64,000 bases of DNA, from the NCBI GenBank assembly GCA_963716735.1, contig OY970321.1:1054001-1118000 (forward strand), written 5' to 3'. How positions within the stretch are numbered: the first letter of the stretch is position 1; each line of letters starts with the position of its first letter. This stretch comes from VRUE01 sp963716735. GTDB taxonomy: Bacteria > Actinomycetota > Thermoleophilia > Solirubrobacterales > 70-9. The position numbers and the translations under genes are program-made. The notes beneath the pieces were generated by a model. The model was given only the letters and a program-made list of their open reading frames with translations. It was not told where the DNA came from and made no database searches. Positions 41,864 through 51,087 of this stretch are shown one piece after another.

Positions 41864-43384
41864 TTATTCGACGCGGGAGTCGGGACGCATCCCCACTGGG
41901 ATCGAGTCGATCACGTCGGTGGCGATCACCGACTCGGCGGCGCCGATGCGGAGGGCGGCGTCGCGGCCGGCGCGGGCGTGGGCGAGAACCGCCGCGCAGG
42001 CTGCGGCAAACGGCTCGAGGCCGCGCGCCAACAGCGCGGCGGCGATGCCGGAGAGGACGTCGCCGGTACCCGCGGTGGCCAGGGCGGGCGCCGAAAGCGC
42101 GTTGACGGCAACGCGTTTGCCGTCGGTGACGATCGTGTCGTCGCCCTTCAACACGACCACCGCCCCGGCCTCCCGCGCCGCTTCGCGAGCCGCCGTGAGG
42201 CGATGCTCGGCGATCTCCTCAGAGGAGCGACCGAGCAGCCGGCCCAGCTCCCCCGCATGCGGAGTGAGCAGCGTCGGCGCAGCGCGTGTAGCGACCTTCC
42301 CCAGCTCGCCGGCGAAGGCGTTGAGACCGTCGGCGTCGAGCACCAGCGGCGCCTCGATCGCCGGCAGAACCTCGCGGGCGAGCTCGACCGAGCCGGGATC
42401 GCGGCCCAGCCCGGGACCCAGGACCCCGGCGGCCGCGCGCTCGAAGGCACGCAGCAATGCCTTTGCCGATCCCGGCGCAAGACAACCATCGCCACCGGGA
42501 CAGCCGACCGACATCACCTCCGGCTGCCCCTGCTCGAAGATCGACTCGAGGTCGGCCGGAACCGCGACGGTCGCGTAACCGGCGCCGGCGCGGATCGCCG
42601 CCAGAGAGGACATCCGCACGGCGCCGGTCAGGCCGCGAGAGCCACCGGCGATCGTCACCTGCCCGGAGCTGAACTTGGTCGAGTGCGGTCCGCGGCGCGG
42701 CGCCAGCCCGAGCACCGCGGCGTCGATCGTGCCGGCCACGGCCTCTGCCGGCGCCCCATCCGGAATCCCGATCTGGACCACGCGCAGCTCGCCCGTTTGC
42801 CACTTGCCGGGAGCGACCAGGTGGCCGACCTTGGCCGCGTGGAAGCCGATGGCGAGGTCGGCCTCGACCCCGGCCCCCGCAACCTCTCCGCTGGACGCGT
42901 CGACGCCAGAGGCGATGTCGCAGGCAACGACAGGCGCGCCGCAGGCATCGATTGCCGCGATCGCAGCGGCGGCGGGCTCCCGTGCTTCGCCGGCGAAGCC
43001 GGTGCCGAAGATCGCGTCGACGATCGCGCCGGAATCCGCCAGCCGCGCGGTCAGGTCGCCGCTGACGTGCTCGGCCGGGAAACGCTCCAGGTTGGCGGCC
43101 GCATCGCCGCTCAACTCCTCCGCCGGCCAGAGCAGCAGCGCCTCCACGTCGAAGCCGGCCTCGCGCAGGTACCTTGCGGCAACCAACCCGTCGCCGGCGT
43201 TGTTGCCCTTGCCGCAGACGACCCGCACCGGCCCGGCCGGCGCCAGCTCGCCGACCGCCTCCGCCACCGCCCGGCCGGCCGCCTCCATCAGCTCCAGCGA
43301 CGGCACCCCCACCTCCTCGATCGCCCATCGATCGACCGCCCGCATCCCTTCGGCGTCATAGAGGGGGGTCAACCAGCTCTCCAC
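41864..43384 (-). CDS. nnr: bifunctional NAD(P)H-hydrate epimerase / ADP-dependent dehydratase
   Basis: A 506-residue two-domain repair enzyme for damaged NAD(P)H hydrates. N-terminal epimerase (YjeF_N): VRVVCGKGNNAGDGLVAARYLREAG and FGTGFAGEAREP; C-terminal kinase-fold dehydratase: QVTIAGGSRGLTGAVRMSSLAAIRAGAGYAT, TPHAGELGRLLG, VVLKGDDTIV and ATAGTGDVLSGIAAALLARG. GTG 43384 is chosen over the frame's first ATG (43417) because VESWLTPLYDAEGMRAVD matches the usual start. First gene of the nnr-CBS-alr-cca run. Confidence 0.92.
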   Translation of the reverse strand: MESWLTPLYDAEGMRAVDRWAIEEVGVPSLELMEAAGRAVAEAVGELAPAGPVRVVCGKGNNAGDGLVAARYLREAGFDVEALLLWPAEELSGDAAANLERFPAEHVSGDLTARLADSGAIVDAIFGTGFAGEAREPAAAAIAAIDACGAPVVACDIASGVDASSGEVAGAGVEADLAIGFHAAKVGHLVAPGKWQTGELRVVQIGIPDGAPAEAVAGTIDAAVLGLAPRRGPHSTKFSSGQVTIAGGSRGLTGAVRMSSLAAIRAGAGYATVAVPADLESIFEQGQPEVMSVGCPGGDGCLAPGSAKALLRAFERAAAGVLGPGLGRDPGSVELAREVLPAIEAPLVLDADGLNAFAGELGKVATRAAPTLLTPHAGELGRLLGRSSEEIAEHRLTAAREAAREAGAVVVLKGDDTIVTDGKRVAVNALSAPALATAGTGDVLSGIAAALLARGLEPFAAACAAVLAHARAGRDAALRIGAAESVIATDVIDSIPVGMRPDSRVE

Positions 43385-43433
43385 CCGCCCAGCGTAGTGG
43401 GCGGAGTCAGGCAGCATTCGGTGACGTGACGCA

Positions 43434-43478
43434 ATGATATTTACAAAACGTCATCAAATGATATTTTGTAAATATCAT
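43434..43478 (+). promoter_or_regulatory. operator-like inverted repeats overlapping the Fic start codon
   Basis: A perfect 15-bp inverted repeat, ATGATATTTACAAAA (43434-43448) and TTTTGTAAATATCAT (43464-43478). Nested in it is a palindrome of 9-bp arms, ATGATATTT-TGT-AAATATCAT (43458-43478), whose last two bases are the first bases of the Fic ATG. The tract is far more AT-rich than its surroundings. It looks like an autoregulatory operator at a leaderless or near-leaderless gene. Confidence 0.7.
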
Positions 43479-44646
43479 GATCTTTGCGACGCCTGATCTC
43501 AGTGACGAGGAGCGTGACGTCCTCGGCATGATCGCGGACCTCCGCACCGAGCTCCAGGACCGCGTGGCCGAGCCGCGACGCTGGGCGGGAACCCTGCGCA
43601 AGATGGCTTTCGCGCGGGCGGCCCAGGGATCGAACAGCATCGAGGGCTACAACGCCTCGCTCGACGACGTCGTCGCGGCCATGGAGGGCGAGCCGACCCT
43701 CGCGGCCAACGAGGAGACCCAGCTCGCGCTGGCGGGCTACCGCGACGCGATGACCTACGTCCTGCAGATAGCCGACGACGACCGCCTCGAGGTCGACGAA
43801 GGCCTGCTCAAGAGCCTGCATTTCATGATGATCAAGCACGACCTGGGCAAGAATCCGGGTCAGTGGCGCCCGGGCAGCATCTACGTCCGGAAAGAGGACG
43901 GGGAGACGGTCTACGAGGGGCCGCCGAGCGACGATGTCCCATCGTTGATGGCCGAGCTGCTGCAGGAGCTCCGTCGTGACGAAAGCCCGGTTCTGGTGAA
44001 GGCCGCGATGGCTCATCTCAACCTGGTGCTGATCCACCCGTTCAGCGATGGCAATGGCCGAATGGCGCGATGCCTCCAGAGCCTCATCCTCGCGCGGGAT
44101 CGAGTCCTCGCACCGGTGTTCTCGAATATCGAGGAGTTCCTCGGACGCAATACGCAGTCCTATTACGACGTGCTCAGCGATGTCGGCGCCGGCTCATGGC
44201 ACCCGGATCGCGATGCGCGCCCCTGGGTTCGCTTCTGCCTGCGCGCCCATTTCCTTCAGATCAGGACCATGCAGCGCAGGCGAGCGGAGGTGGAGGGCCT
44301 GTGGAATGGATGCGTAGCCCTGGTTGAAGCACACGACCTCCCCGAGCGCTGCGCCGCTGCGCTCCTCGACACGGCCTACGGCCTGCGAATCCGCCGAGGC
44401 AGCTACCGGGCCGCGAGCAAGGACATGAGCGGCGAGGAGATCAGCGACCAGAGCGCCTCTCGCGACCTGAAGGCAATGGTCGATCTGGGACTGCTCGAAG
44501 CGGTCGGGGAGCGGCGCGCCCGCTACTACTTAGCCGGCGCCGACCCGAGGCGGCTGCGCGAGGAGATTCGCTCCAGGCGCCCCCCGCGCGAGGCGGACGA
44601 CCCGTTCGCAATCGTCCGCGAACGACGCCAGCTCAGCCTGACCTGA
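43477..44646 (+). CDS. Fic-family protein (probable AMP-transferase) with N-terminal inhibitory motif
   Basis: A 389-residue protein. The Fic core motif HPFSDGNGRMAR (His187 to Arg198) is intact, including the catalytic His. The autoinhibitory motif [ST]xxxE[GN] appears upstream as S-N-S-I-E-G (52-57), which puts it in class II. The C-terminal region (about 280-389) has a winged-helix look (MSGEEISDQSASRDLKAMVD, LLEAVGERRARYYLAG), as in Fic proteins that repress their own promoter. The start codon is inside an inverted repeat. It is the only plus-strand gene between nnr and glmS. Target unknown. Confidence 0.9.
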   Translation: MIFATPDLSDEERDVLGMIADLRTELQDRVAEPRRWAGTLRKMAFARAAQGSNSIEGYNASLDDVVAAMEGEPTLAANEETQLALAGYRDAMTYVLQIADDDRLEVDEGLLKSLHFMMIKHDLGKNPGQWRPGSIYVRKEDGETVYEGPPSDDVPSLMAELLQELRRDESPVLVKAAMAHLNLVLIHPFSDGNGRMARCLQSLILARDRVLAPVFSNIEEFLGRNTQSYYDVLSDVGAGSWHPDRDARPWVRFCLRAHFLQIRTMQRRRAEVEGLWNGCVALVEAHDLPERCAAALLDTAYGLRIRRGSYRAASKDMSGEEISDQSASRDLKAMVDLGLLEAVGERRARYYLAGADPRRLREEIRSRRPPREADDPFAIVRERRQLSLT

Positions 44647-44653
44647 GCACTGC

Positions 44654-46216
44654 TCAGCCAGACTTCAGCCTCACCCGCCGCTGCTCTTCCGGTTCGACGG
44701 GGGTGCCGTCGCCGCGCGTCGCGTGCAGGACGGGTGCGCCGCTTTTCGTGCCCTTTACGACGATTTCGAGGCTCCTGCCGGCAAGGCCCGTTTCGAACGG
44801 GCTGAATCGCTCCTCCAGCAGGCGGCTGCCCTGTATCGCCCGGACCAGGATCTCGGTTTTCTCGCCGGCGTCACCCACGACCACCTTGCTCCCCGGAGTC
44901 AACGGGGTACCAAGTGCCTGGACGACGCCCCGCGTACTCGCGCTGAGCTTTCTCTTCTCGCCGCTGGGGGCCGTGACGGTCAGCGTCAGTCCGCCGCTCG
45001 GCAGTTCTTCCGGTGTCCGCAGCCCACGTGCGATCGCACCGGGGTTGCAGGCGAGCACCGAGACAAGCGGCCCGAGCCAGTCGCTGCAGCCCTGTGCCAC
45101 CGAGTCGCAGGTCCGCCGGCCCTCCTGGACGGAGCACCAGGGATGCTCGAAGCGAGTCTGGAGGCCCGGCGAAGCCGGCGATTGCGGGCGCCCGAGGTGG
45201 CACCTCTTGCCGCAGGTCCCGCCCCAGAGACCGGCCCAGGCGGTCCATACGGACTGACCTGGTTCGGCGACCGGCAGGGGCAGTAGACATGACCCTTCCT
45301 CGCCGGGTACGCACCTATCGCTGTTCCGCACCCACGGCCGGCGCCCGTCGATGTTGGTCTCGGGCACGTGGGCAACCCCGCCGAAGACGTTCGGCTGCGA
45401 GCAGGCGATCAGCGCATCGCAGGGGCGGGGATACGAGGCGTGGCTGCCGTTGGCGACGTAGACGACCGGGCGCAGGCCATGGCGTCCGAGTTGCTTGGCC
45501 GGATAACGGAAGGTGCCCTTGTGCGCTGCGTAGACGACGTAGTCGAGGGTGTGCTCGTCTTCGGGCGCGGTCACGAGGGTTACGCCCTCCCAGTCGCCCT
45601 CGTGCTCGTCGCAGACCCCACTCCCCTCGAACGAGCAGTTGGTCAGGCCGAAGTGGTTGAAGCGCTGGAACCACCAGTAGTCGATGTAGAAGCGTTCGTT
45701 GGACGATGTGACGTTGTAATAGATCGCCGAGTCGGGCTGGTCGTCGCAGTCGAGCAAGCCGCTCTCCCGACAGGCGACGCTTCGTTCCGGCTCCCGGTAC
45801 TGGCCTTCGTAGCTGCCGACGTCGAGGTAGGTGCGATCGCCGTCGGCTCCGTTTTCCGCGATCAGCGCTTCGAATTCGGCGATGCTGCCGACCGGCTCGC
45901 ATTCGCTTTGCCTCCCGGCTTCCCCCTTGCAGAATTCGTGCAGGGGCCGTCCGTCCGGTCGCCGCTCCGCCAGCAGGCTCGGGATCGACTGCGGCCGCCA
46001 CCTCTCACCGCTGTCGAACATCAACCAGGGACGGAAGCGCTCGGCCAGCTTGCCCGCTTCGACGCCCTCGACCGGCGAGAACGCCCTGCCTTCTTCCGGA
46101 GCGAAGGGGTTGCTGTCGTCGTCCCCATTCAGGACAAGAACGAGGATCAGGACGAGTGCCGCGAGAACGAGCAAGCGGAGCAACACGGCTGCCGCCACGA
46201 TCCCCTTCCAAGCCAT
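44654..46216 (-). CDS. membrane-anchored Vps62-related protein
   Basis: A 520-residue protein with one N-terminal signal anchor (VLLRLLVLAALVLILVLVL) and an extracytoplasmic domain like Vps62-family proteins: FRPWLMFDSGERWRP, YIDYWWFQRFNHFG, DEHEGDWEGVTLV, YAAHKGTF, RPVVYVANGSHASYP. Many cysteines in the middle suggest disulfides. A C-terminal beta-rich tail (GGLTLTVTAPSGEKRKLSA to the end) follows. Biochemical role unknown. Its 3' end is 7 nt from the convergent Fic gene. Confidence 0.78.
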   Translation of the reverse strand: MAWKGIVAAAVLLRLLVLAALVLILVLVLNGDDDSNPFAPEEGRAFSPVEGVEAGKLAERFRPWLMFDSGERWRPQSIPSLLAERRPDGRPLHEFCKGEAGRQSECEPVGSIAEFEALIAENGADGDRTYLDVGSYEGQYREPERSVACRESGLLDCDDQPDSAIYYNVTSSNERFYIDYWWFQRFNHFGLTNCSFEGSGVCDEHEGDWEGVTLVTAPEDEHTLDYVVYAAHKGTFRYPAKQLGRHGLRPVVYVANGSHASYPRPCDALIACSQPNVFGGVAHVPETNIDGRRPWVRNSDRCVPGEEGSCLLPLPVAEPGQSVWTAWAGLWGGTCGKRCHLGRPQSPASPGLQTRFEHPWCSVQEGRRTCDSVAQGCSDWLGPLVSVLACNPGAIARGLRTPEELPSGGLTLTVTAPSGEKRKLSASTRGVVQALGTPLTPGSKVVVGDAGEKTEILVRAIQGSRLLEERFSPFETGLAGRSLEIVVKGTKSGAPVLHATRGDGTPVEPEEQRRVRLKSG

Positions 46217-46256
46217 GGCGCCAACCCTATAGTTAGACCGCGCTGATCGGTCAGGT

Positions 46257-47813
46257 CTACTTCAGGCCGATGATCAGCTTCGCCGTCGCCAGATCGTCCT
46301 GGGTGGCGGAGCCGAGCGCGAGGAAGCTGATGCTCTTCAGGTACTTCTTCGCTTCTTCGAAGCCGTCATCGGTGCTGGGGATCAATGAGTCGGCGAGCTC
46401 GAGGGCGGCGGGGCCATCGGCAAAGCCGGCGATCGGCGTCTCGCCAAGCGAGGCGACGGCGTCGCTGTAGGAGGGGTCTTGGGAGAGGGTCTTGCCCTTG
46501 CCCTCCTCCTTCAGCCCCTCCAGCGCTGCCGGCAGGCCGTAGCCGATCACGATCCGCCCGTCCCGGGCGGCGACGATGAGTGGCTTGTCGCCGAGCTCGT
46601 CGCTGCGTACCGAGAAGCCGGCGTACTTGCCGCCCAGAACGCGGACCCCTTCGACTTGGGCGCTGTGCAGCAGGGTGACGATGTTGGAGACCGTGTCGAC
46701 CGCCTCCGAGCCCTTGGTGCTCAGCACCAGGGCACCGCCGAGGCTGCTTTCGCTGTTGCCGGTCGCGAAGACGCCCGCGTCCTGCACCGAGTCGGCGAGG
46801 CCTTCAAGGTCGATGCCGAGCTGCTTCAACCCCTTCTTCAGCTGACCCGGCGGGATCGTGTCGGGAATGCCCTGTTCGTCGAGGCTGTCGATCGCCTGGT
46901 TCAGCTGCTTGCCGAAGCCGGAAACGGCGAAGCCGACGAAGGCGTCGCCCGGCAGCGAACCGAGCAGCGCCGATGCGTCCCCGGTCGGCGCTTCCTGGCC
47001 GGCGAGATCGCTGCTGAATTCGACTGCGACCTGGTCGGCACCCGGCACGATGCTGGCCACCGCCGTCGCTTCGCTGGGGTCGATGCCGGCGTTGCCGAGG
47101 ATCTGGCGCGCGGTCGGGTCGATCTGGCCGCCGGACTGGTCGATCAGCTTGCCGACGTCGACGTAGACGTCGGCGAGGCTGCCGTCGGAGGCAGCGGAGA
47201 TCGCCGTGGCGAAGGTGTCTTCGGCGGCGAGCGATTCGCCCTTCGAGGCGTCAACGATTTCCTTGAAGACCTTCTCGTCTTCACCGAGCACGAGGAAGTC
47301 GCCGACGACACCGGCCGCGCTGTCTTCGTCACCGCCAACCTCGTAATCGACCCCTTCGTAAGAGCCGGACCGGTAGGGATCCTTGCTGCCCTCGACCTGG
47401 TTGTCGATGAATTCCTGGGTCGCATCCGGGTCGGTCGATTCGACCGCGAGGCCGAGGCCGGTGGGATCGTCGTTCTCGTCGAGCCGCTCGAAGAAGACCG
47501 CCGCTCGCTCGCCCAGCCAGGGCTCGACTTCCTTCACATAGTTGAATGGTTCGCCTTCGCTTTTGGTCCGCTCTTCGAGCTTTTCGACGACGAAGTCGCC
47601 GAGGTTGGCGATCCCGCCGACCTGCTCGGCGATCGTGTCGGTGTTCGACTTCAGCTCGCCAGTCGGCCGCAGCGTGCCTTCAACGAAGATCGGCACGCCC
47701 GGCGGCGCCAGCTCGGCGACCTTCGAGCCCGACGAGTCGCTGCCGCCGCAGCCGGCGACGAGAGCGAGCAGGGCGGCCAGCGCGAGCGCGGCGAAAAGGG
47801 CACGGGGCTTCAT
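46257..47813 (-). CDS. DUF3352-type lipoprotein
   Basis: A 518-residue exported protein with signal peptide and lipobox (FAALALAALLALVAGCGG; lipid-bearing Cys about residue 22), then a large domain typical of DUF3352: PPGVPIFVEGTLRPTGELKSN, LGERAAVFFERLDEND, LLGSLPGDAFVGFAVSGFGK, ALVLSTKGSEAVDTV. Many family members are anchored outside the membrane; role unknown. ATG 47813 starts the signal peptide properly; ATG 47825 would add four residues. Lies downstream of glmS, 25 nt away. Confidence 0.8.
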   Translation of the reverse strand: MKPRALFAALALAALLALVAGCGGSDSSGSKVAELAPPGVPIFVEGTLRPTGELKSNTDTIAEQVGGIANLGDFVVEKLEERTKSEGEPFNYVKEVEPWLGERAAVFFERLDENDDPTGLGLAVESTDPDATQEFIDNQVEGSKDPYRSGSYEGVDYEVGGDEDSAAGVVGDFLVLGEDEKVFKEIVDASKGESLAAEDTFATAISAASDGSLADVYVDVGKLIDQSGGQIDPTARQILGNAGIDPSEATAVASIVPGADQVAVEFSSDLAGQEAPTGDASALLGSLPGDAFVGFAVSGFGKQLNQAIDSLDEQGIPDTIPPGQLKKGLKQLGIDLEGLADSVQDAGVFATGNSESSLGGALVLSTKGSEAVDTVSNIVTLLHSAQVEGVRVLGGKYAGFSVRSDELGDKPLIVAARDGRIVIGYGLPAALEGLKEEGKGKTLSQDPSYSDAVASLGETPIAGFADGPAALELADSLIPSTDDGFEEAKKYLKSISFLALGSATQDDLATAKLIIGLK

Positions 47814-47838
47814 GCGGCCCGGCATCCTACTGCTGCCG

Positions 47839-49695
47839 TCACTCGACCGTAACCGTCTTGGCCAGATTGCGGGGCTGGTCGACGTTGAGGCCGCGGGCGC
47901 GGGCGATGTCGTAGGCGAGCAGCTGCAGCGGCAGGATCGCCAGGATCGGCTGCAGGATCCAGTCGGTGGCGGCGACCTCGATCGTCTGGTCGGCGACCGC
48001 GCCGGCCCGCTCGTCGCCCGCGGTGACGATCGCAATCGTCTCCGCGCCGCGTGCGCGGACCTCTTCCACGTTGGAGAGGACCTTGCTGAGGATCGGGCTC
48101 TCGGTCGCCACGCAGACGACCGGCGTCGACTCGTCGAGCAGGGCGATCGGGCCGTGCTTCATCTCGCCGGCGGCATAGGCATCGGTCGGGATGTAGGAGA
48201 CCTCCTTCAGCTTCAGCGCCCCCTCGAGGCAGACCGGCAGGCCGATGTGGCGACCGAGGTAGAGGAAGAACTGCTGGTCGGAGAACGCCTTGGAGACCTC
48301 ACCCACCCGCTCCTTGCAGCCCGCCAGCGTCGTCTCGACCTTCGAGGGCAGCGACTTCATCTCGGCGATCAGCTCGACGAGGCGCTCCGGTGGCAGCGTG
48401 CCGCGCAGCTCAGCCAGCTTCAGCCCGAGCAGGTACATCGCCGCCACCTGGGCGACGAAGGTCTTGGTCGCGGCGACGCTGATCTCGATGCCGCTGCGGG
48501 TGTAGAGGATGGCGTCGGCGTCGCGCGTCGCCTGGCTGCCCATGATGTTGGTGATCGCCAGGACCGTCGCGCCCCGCTCGCGGGCGAGGCGCATCGCCGC
48601 CAGGGTGTCGGCGGTCTCGCCCGACTGGGTGATGCCGATCACCAGGTCACCCTTTCCCACCACCGGGTTGCGGTAGCGGTACTCGGAGGCGATGTCCATC
48701 TCCACCGGCACCCGCGCCCACTCCTCGATCGCGTAGCGACCGACAAGGCCGGCGTGGTAGGAGGTGCCACAGGCGACGATCACGATTCGCCTCAGGCCGC
48801 GCAGGAAGTCGTCCTCCAGCTCCACCTCGGAGAAGTCGACCCCCTCGTCACCGGGCAGGCGGTCGGCGATCGTTTCGGCGACGGCATCCGCCTGTTCGTA
48901 GATCTCCTTGAGCATGAAGGTCTCATAGCCGTCCTTCTCGGCGGCGGCCTCATCCCAATCGATCTCTTCGGCCGCACGCTCGACCGGGTTGCCCTCGGCG
49001 TCGGTGATCGTCACCCCGGAGGCGTCGATCGTGACGACCTCGTCGTTCTCGATCGTCACCGCCCGCCGCGTCTCGGCGAGGAAGGCGGGGATCGCCGAGG
49101 CGAGGAAACTCTCGCCCTCGCCGACTCCGGCGACGAGCGGGCACTCCTTGCGCACCCCGACCAGCTGGTCGGGACGGTCGGCGTGCATGGCGACGAAAGC
49201 GTAGTGGCCGCGCAGCTCGCCGAAGGCGATGCGGACGGCAGCCGCCAGGTCACCGTCGTAGTGCTGGGCGATCAGATGAGCGACGACCTCGGCGTCGGTT
49301 TCCGAGCTGAACTCCTGCCCTTCGGACTCGAGCCTGGCGCGCAACTTGGCGTGGTTCTCGACGATCCCGTTGAGGACGATGTGGACCCGATCGGACGTGT
49401 CGCTGTGCGGGTGGGCGTTCTCCTCCGTGACCCGGCCGTGGGTCGCCCAGCGGGTGTGGGCGACGCCGGTCGTGGCGGGAACGGCGGCGACGGCGACGCT
49501 GCCTCCGCCCCCCTCGTCATCCATCGCGGCACGCAGGTTGGCGAGGTTGCCAACCGCGCGCACGCTGTCGACCCGGCCGTCCTCGATCACCGAGACGCCG
49601 GCGGAGTCATAGCCGCGGTATTCGAGCTTCTCCAGGCCGGCGACCAAGAGGTCGCGGCAGGGTCGACCACCGACGTATCCGACGATTCCGCACAT
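47839..49695 (-). CDS. glmS: glutamine-fructose-6-phosphate aminotransferase
   Basis: A 618-residue enzyme making glucosamine-6-phosphate, the first step to UDP-GlcNAc for peptidoglycan. N-terminal Ntn glutaminase with nucleophile Cys2 (MCGIVGYVG), GVAHTRWATHG and NGIVENH; two SIS domains follow (IVACGTSYHAGLVGRYAIEEW; ITQSGETADTLAAMRLAR; LGRHIGLPVCLEGALKLKEVSYIPTDAY-like end region), with the C-terminal tail NLAKTVTVE. No glmS ribozyme is evident in the 32-nt gap from glmM. Coupled in order with glmM. Confidence 0.96.
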   Translation of the reverse strand: MCGIVGYVGGRPCRDLLVAGLEKLEYRGYDSAGVSVIEDGRVDSVRAVGNLANLRAAMDDEGGGGSVAVAAVPATTGVAHTRWATHGRVTEENAHPHSDTSDRVHIVLNGIVENHAKLRARLESEGQEFSSETDAEVVAHLIAQHYDGDLAAAVRIAFGELRGHYAFVAMHADRPDQLVGVRKECPLVAGVGEGESFLASAIPAFLAETRRAVTIENDEVVTIDASGVTITDAEGNPVERAAEEIDWDEAAAEKDGYETFMLKEIYEQADAVAETIADRLPGDEGVDFSEVELEDDFLRGLRRIVIVACGTSYHAGLVGRYAIEEWARVPVEMDIASEYRYRNPVVGKGDLVIGITQSGETADTLAAMRLARERGATVLAITNIMGSQATRDADAILYTRSGIEISVAATKTFVAQVAAMYLLGLKLAELRGTLPPERLVELIAEMKSLPSKVETTLAGCKERVGEVSKAFSDQQFFLYLGRHIGLPVCLEGALKLKEVSYIPTDAYAAGEMKHGPIALLDESTPVVCVATESPILSKVLSNVEEVRARGAETIAIVTAGDERAGAVADQTIEVAATDWILQPILAILPLQLLAYDIARARGLNVDQPRNLAKTVTVE

Positions 49696-49727
49696 AGAAG
49701 GCCGTCAAGGGTAGACGGTGACTTGTC

Positions 49728-51077
49728 TCAACCCAGCTCTTGGCGGACCAGGGCGGCAAGTCGGTTGCAGACCGCGTCGGCCTCTTCGGCGCTCGGTGCC
49801 TCGGCCATCACGCGCACCAGCGGCTCGGTGCCGGAGGGGCGCAGGAGGACGCGGCCGCGGCCCTCCAGGTCGGCGCCCTCGCGCTCGACCGCCTCCCAGA
49901 CCGCGGTGGCACCGGCGATCGCCTCGCGCTCGGCGACCTCGACGTTGACCAGCTTCTGCGGCAGCTTCTCCATCGCCTCGACCGAGGCGAGGTCGCGGTC
50001 GCCAAGCTCACGCATCGTCATCAGCGCCGCGGCGATCCCGTCGCCGGTCGCGGCGAAGCGCATGTCGATGATGTGTCCCGACTGCTCTCCGCCCAGAGCC
50101 CAACCCCGCTCGCGCAGCTCGTCGAGCACGTAGCGGTCGCCGACCTTGGTCACGGCGACCTCGATCTCCGCCGCCTCCATCGCCTGGTGGAAGCCGTAGT
50201 TGCTCATCACCGTCACGGCAACGCCGCCGCCGAGCTCGTCGCGCCCGGCCTGGCCGCGTGCGAGCAGGGCGATCAGCTCGTCGCCGTCGTGCTCGCGACC
50301 GCTGCCGTCGACCGCCAGCACCCGATCGCCGTCGCCGTCGAAGGCGAAGCCGACCGTGGCGCCCGAGGAGGTGACGTGTTCCGCCAGGTAGCCGAGGTGG
50401 GTAGACCCGCAGCCGTCGTTGATGTTGCGCCCGTCCGGCTCGACCGCGACCGCGTGAACCTCGGCGCCGAGGCGCTCGAAGATCGCCGGGGCGACCCGGT
50501 GGGTGGCGCCGTTGGCGCAGTCCAGGGCGACCTTGATGCCGGAGAGGTCGAGAGGGAAGGCAGCCTCGAGGGCGCGCAGGTAGTCCTCGGCGCCTCCGTC
50601 GAGATCTCGCACGTGGCCAAACTCCGGCGCCGCGGTCGAGCTTTGTGGCGCTATGCGACCGAAAGCTCGACCGCTCTCTTTGAGCAGCGCCTCGATCTGG
50701 GCCTCGGCCTCGTCAACGAGCTTGGTCCCCTGGGCACTGAAGAACTTGATGCCGTTGTCGCGGTAGGGGTTGTGGGATGCGGAGACGACTACGGCAAGGT
50801 CAAGGCCCAGCTTGCGGACGAGAACCGCCGCGGCGGGCGTCGGTAGAACACCGCCCAGCAGGGCGTCCCCCCCGGCCTCAGCCACCCCGGCCGCCAGCGC
50901 AGCTTCCAGCATCGGCCCTGACTCGCGCGTGTCGCGGACGATCAGTACCTGGGGGCGCGTGGCCTCGAGCGAGGCGGCTGCGGCGCGGCCGAGCGCCAGG
51001 GCAAGCTCCGCGGTGAGGAACGTTCCAGCCTCCCCTCGGACCCCATCGGTTCCGAAGAGCTTGCGCTCCGTGCTCAC
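49728..51077 (-). CDS. glmM: phosphoglucosamine mutase
   Basis: A 449-residue mutase converting GlcN-6-P to GlcN-1-P. FGTDGVRGEAG at the start, phosphoserine loop VVVSASHNPYRDNGIKFF, metal-binding loop AFDGDGDRVLAVD, and sugar-binding GGEQSGHIID; the phosphate-binding RPSGTEPLVRVMAEA is near the end. GTG start, 10 nt after rpsI. With glmS it provides the amino-sugar branch of cell-wall synthesis. Confidence 0.95.
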   Translation of the reverse strand: MSTERKLFGTDGVRGEAGTFLTAELALALGRAAAASLEATRPQVLIVRDTRESGPMLEAALAAGVAEAGGDALLGGVLPTPAAAVLVRKLGLDLAVVVSASHNPYRDNGIKFFSAQGTKLVDEAEAQIEALLKESGRAFGRIAPQSSTAAPEFGHVRDLDGGAEDYLRALEAAFPLDLSGIKVALDCANGATHRVAPAIFERLGAEVHAVAVEPDGRNINDGCGSTHLGYLAEHVTSSGATVGFAFDGDGDRVLAVDGSGREHDGDELIALLARGQAGRDELGGGVAVTVMSNYGFHQAMEAAEIEVAVTKVGDRYVLDELRERGWALGGEQSGHIIDMRFAATGDGIAAALMTMRELGDRDLASVEAMEKLPQKLVNVEVAEREAIAGATAVWEAVEREGADLEGRGRVLLRPSGTEPLVRVMAEAPSAEEADAVCNRLAALVRQELG

Positions 51078-51087
51078 AACGGCCTGC

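Noticed and set aside
43434..43478. CRISPR repeat or phage attachment site at the Fic promoter
   Set aside because: Only one inverted repeat pair with no spacer array, integrase or tRNA nearby; it is better explained as an operator.
44654..44702. Shared terminator between Fic and the Vps62-like gene
   Set aside because: The 7-nt gap and flanks contain only a weak repeat (GAGCACTGCTCAG) with a very small loop; not convincing.
49696..49727. glmS ribozyme upstream of glmS
   Set aside because: The gap between glmM and glmS is only 32 nt, too short for the ribozyme, which is not typical of actinobacteria either.
47542..50133. An 863-codon plus-strand frame opposite glmS and DUF3352
   Set aside because: Antisense to glmS with its conserved motifs; composition is that of a shadow frame.
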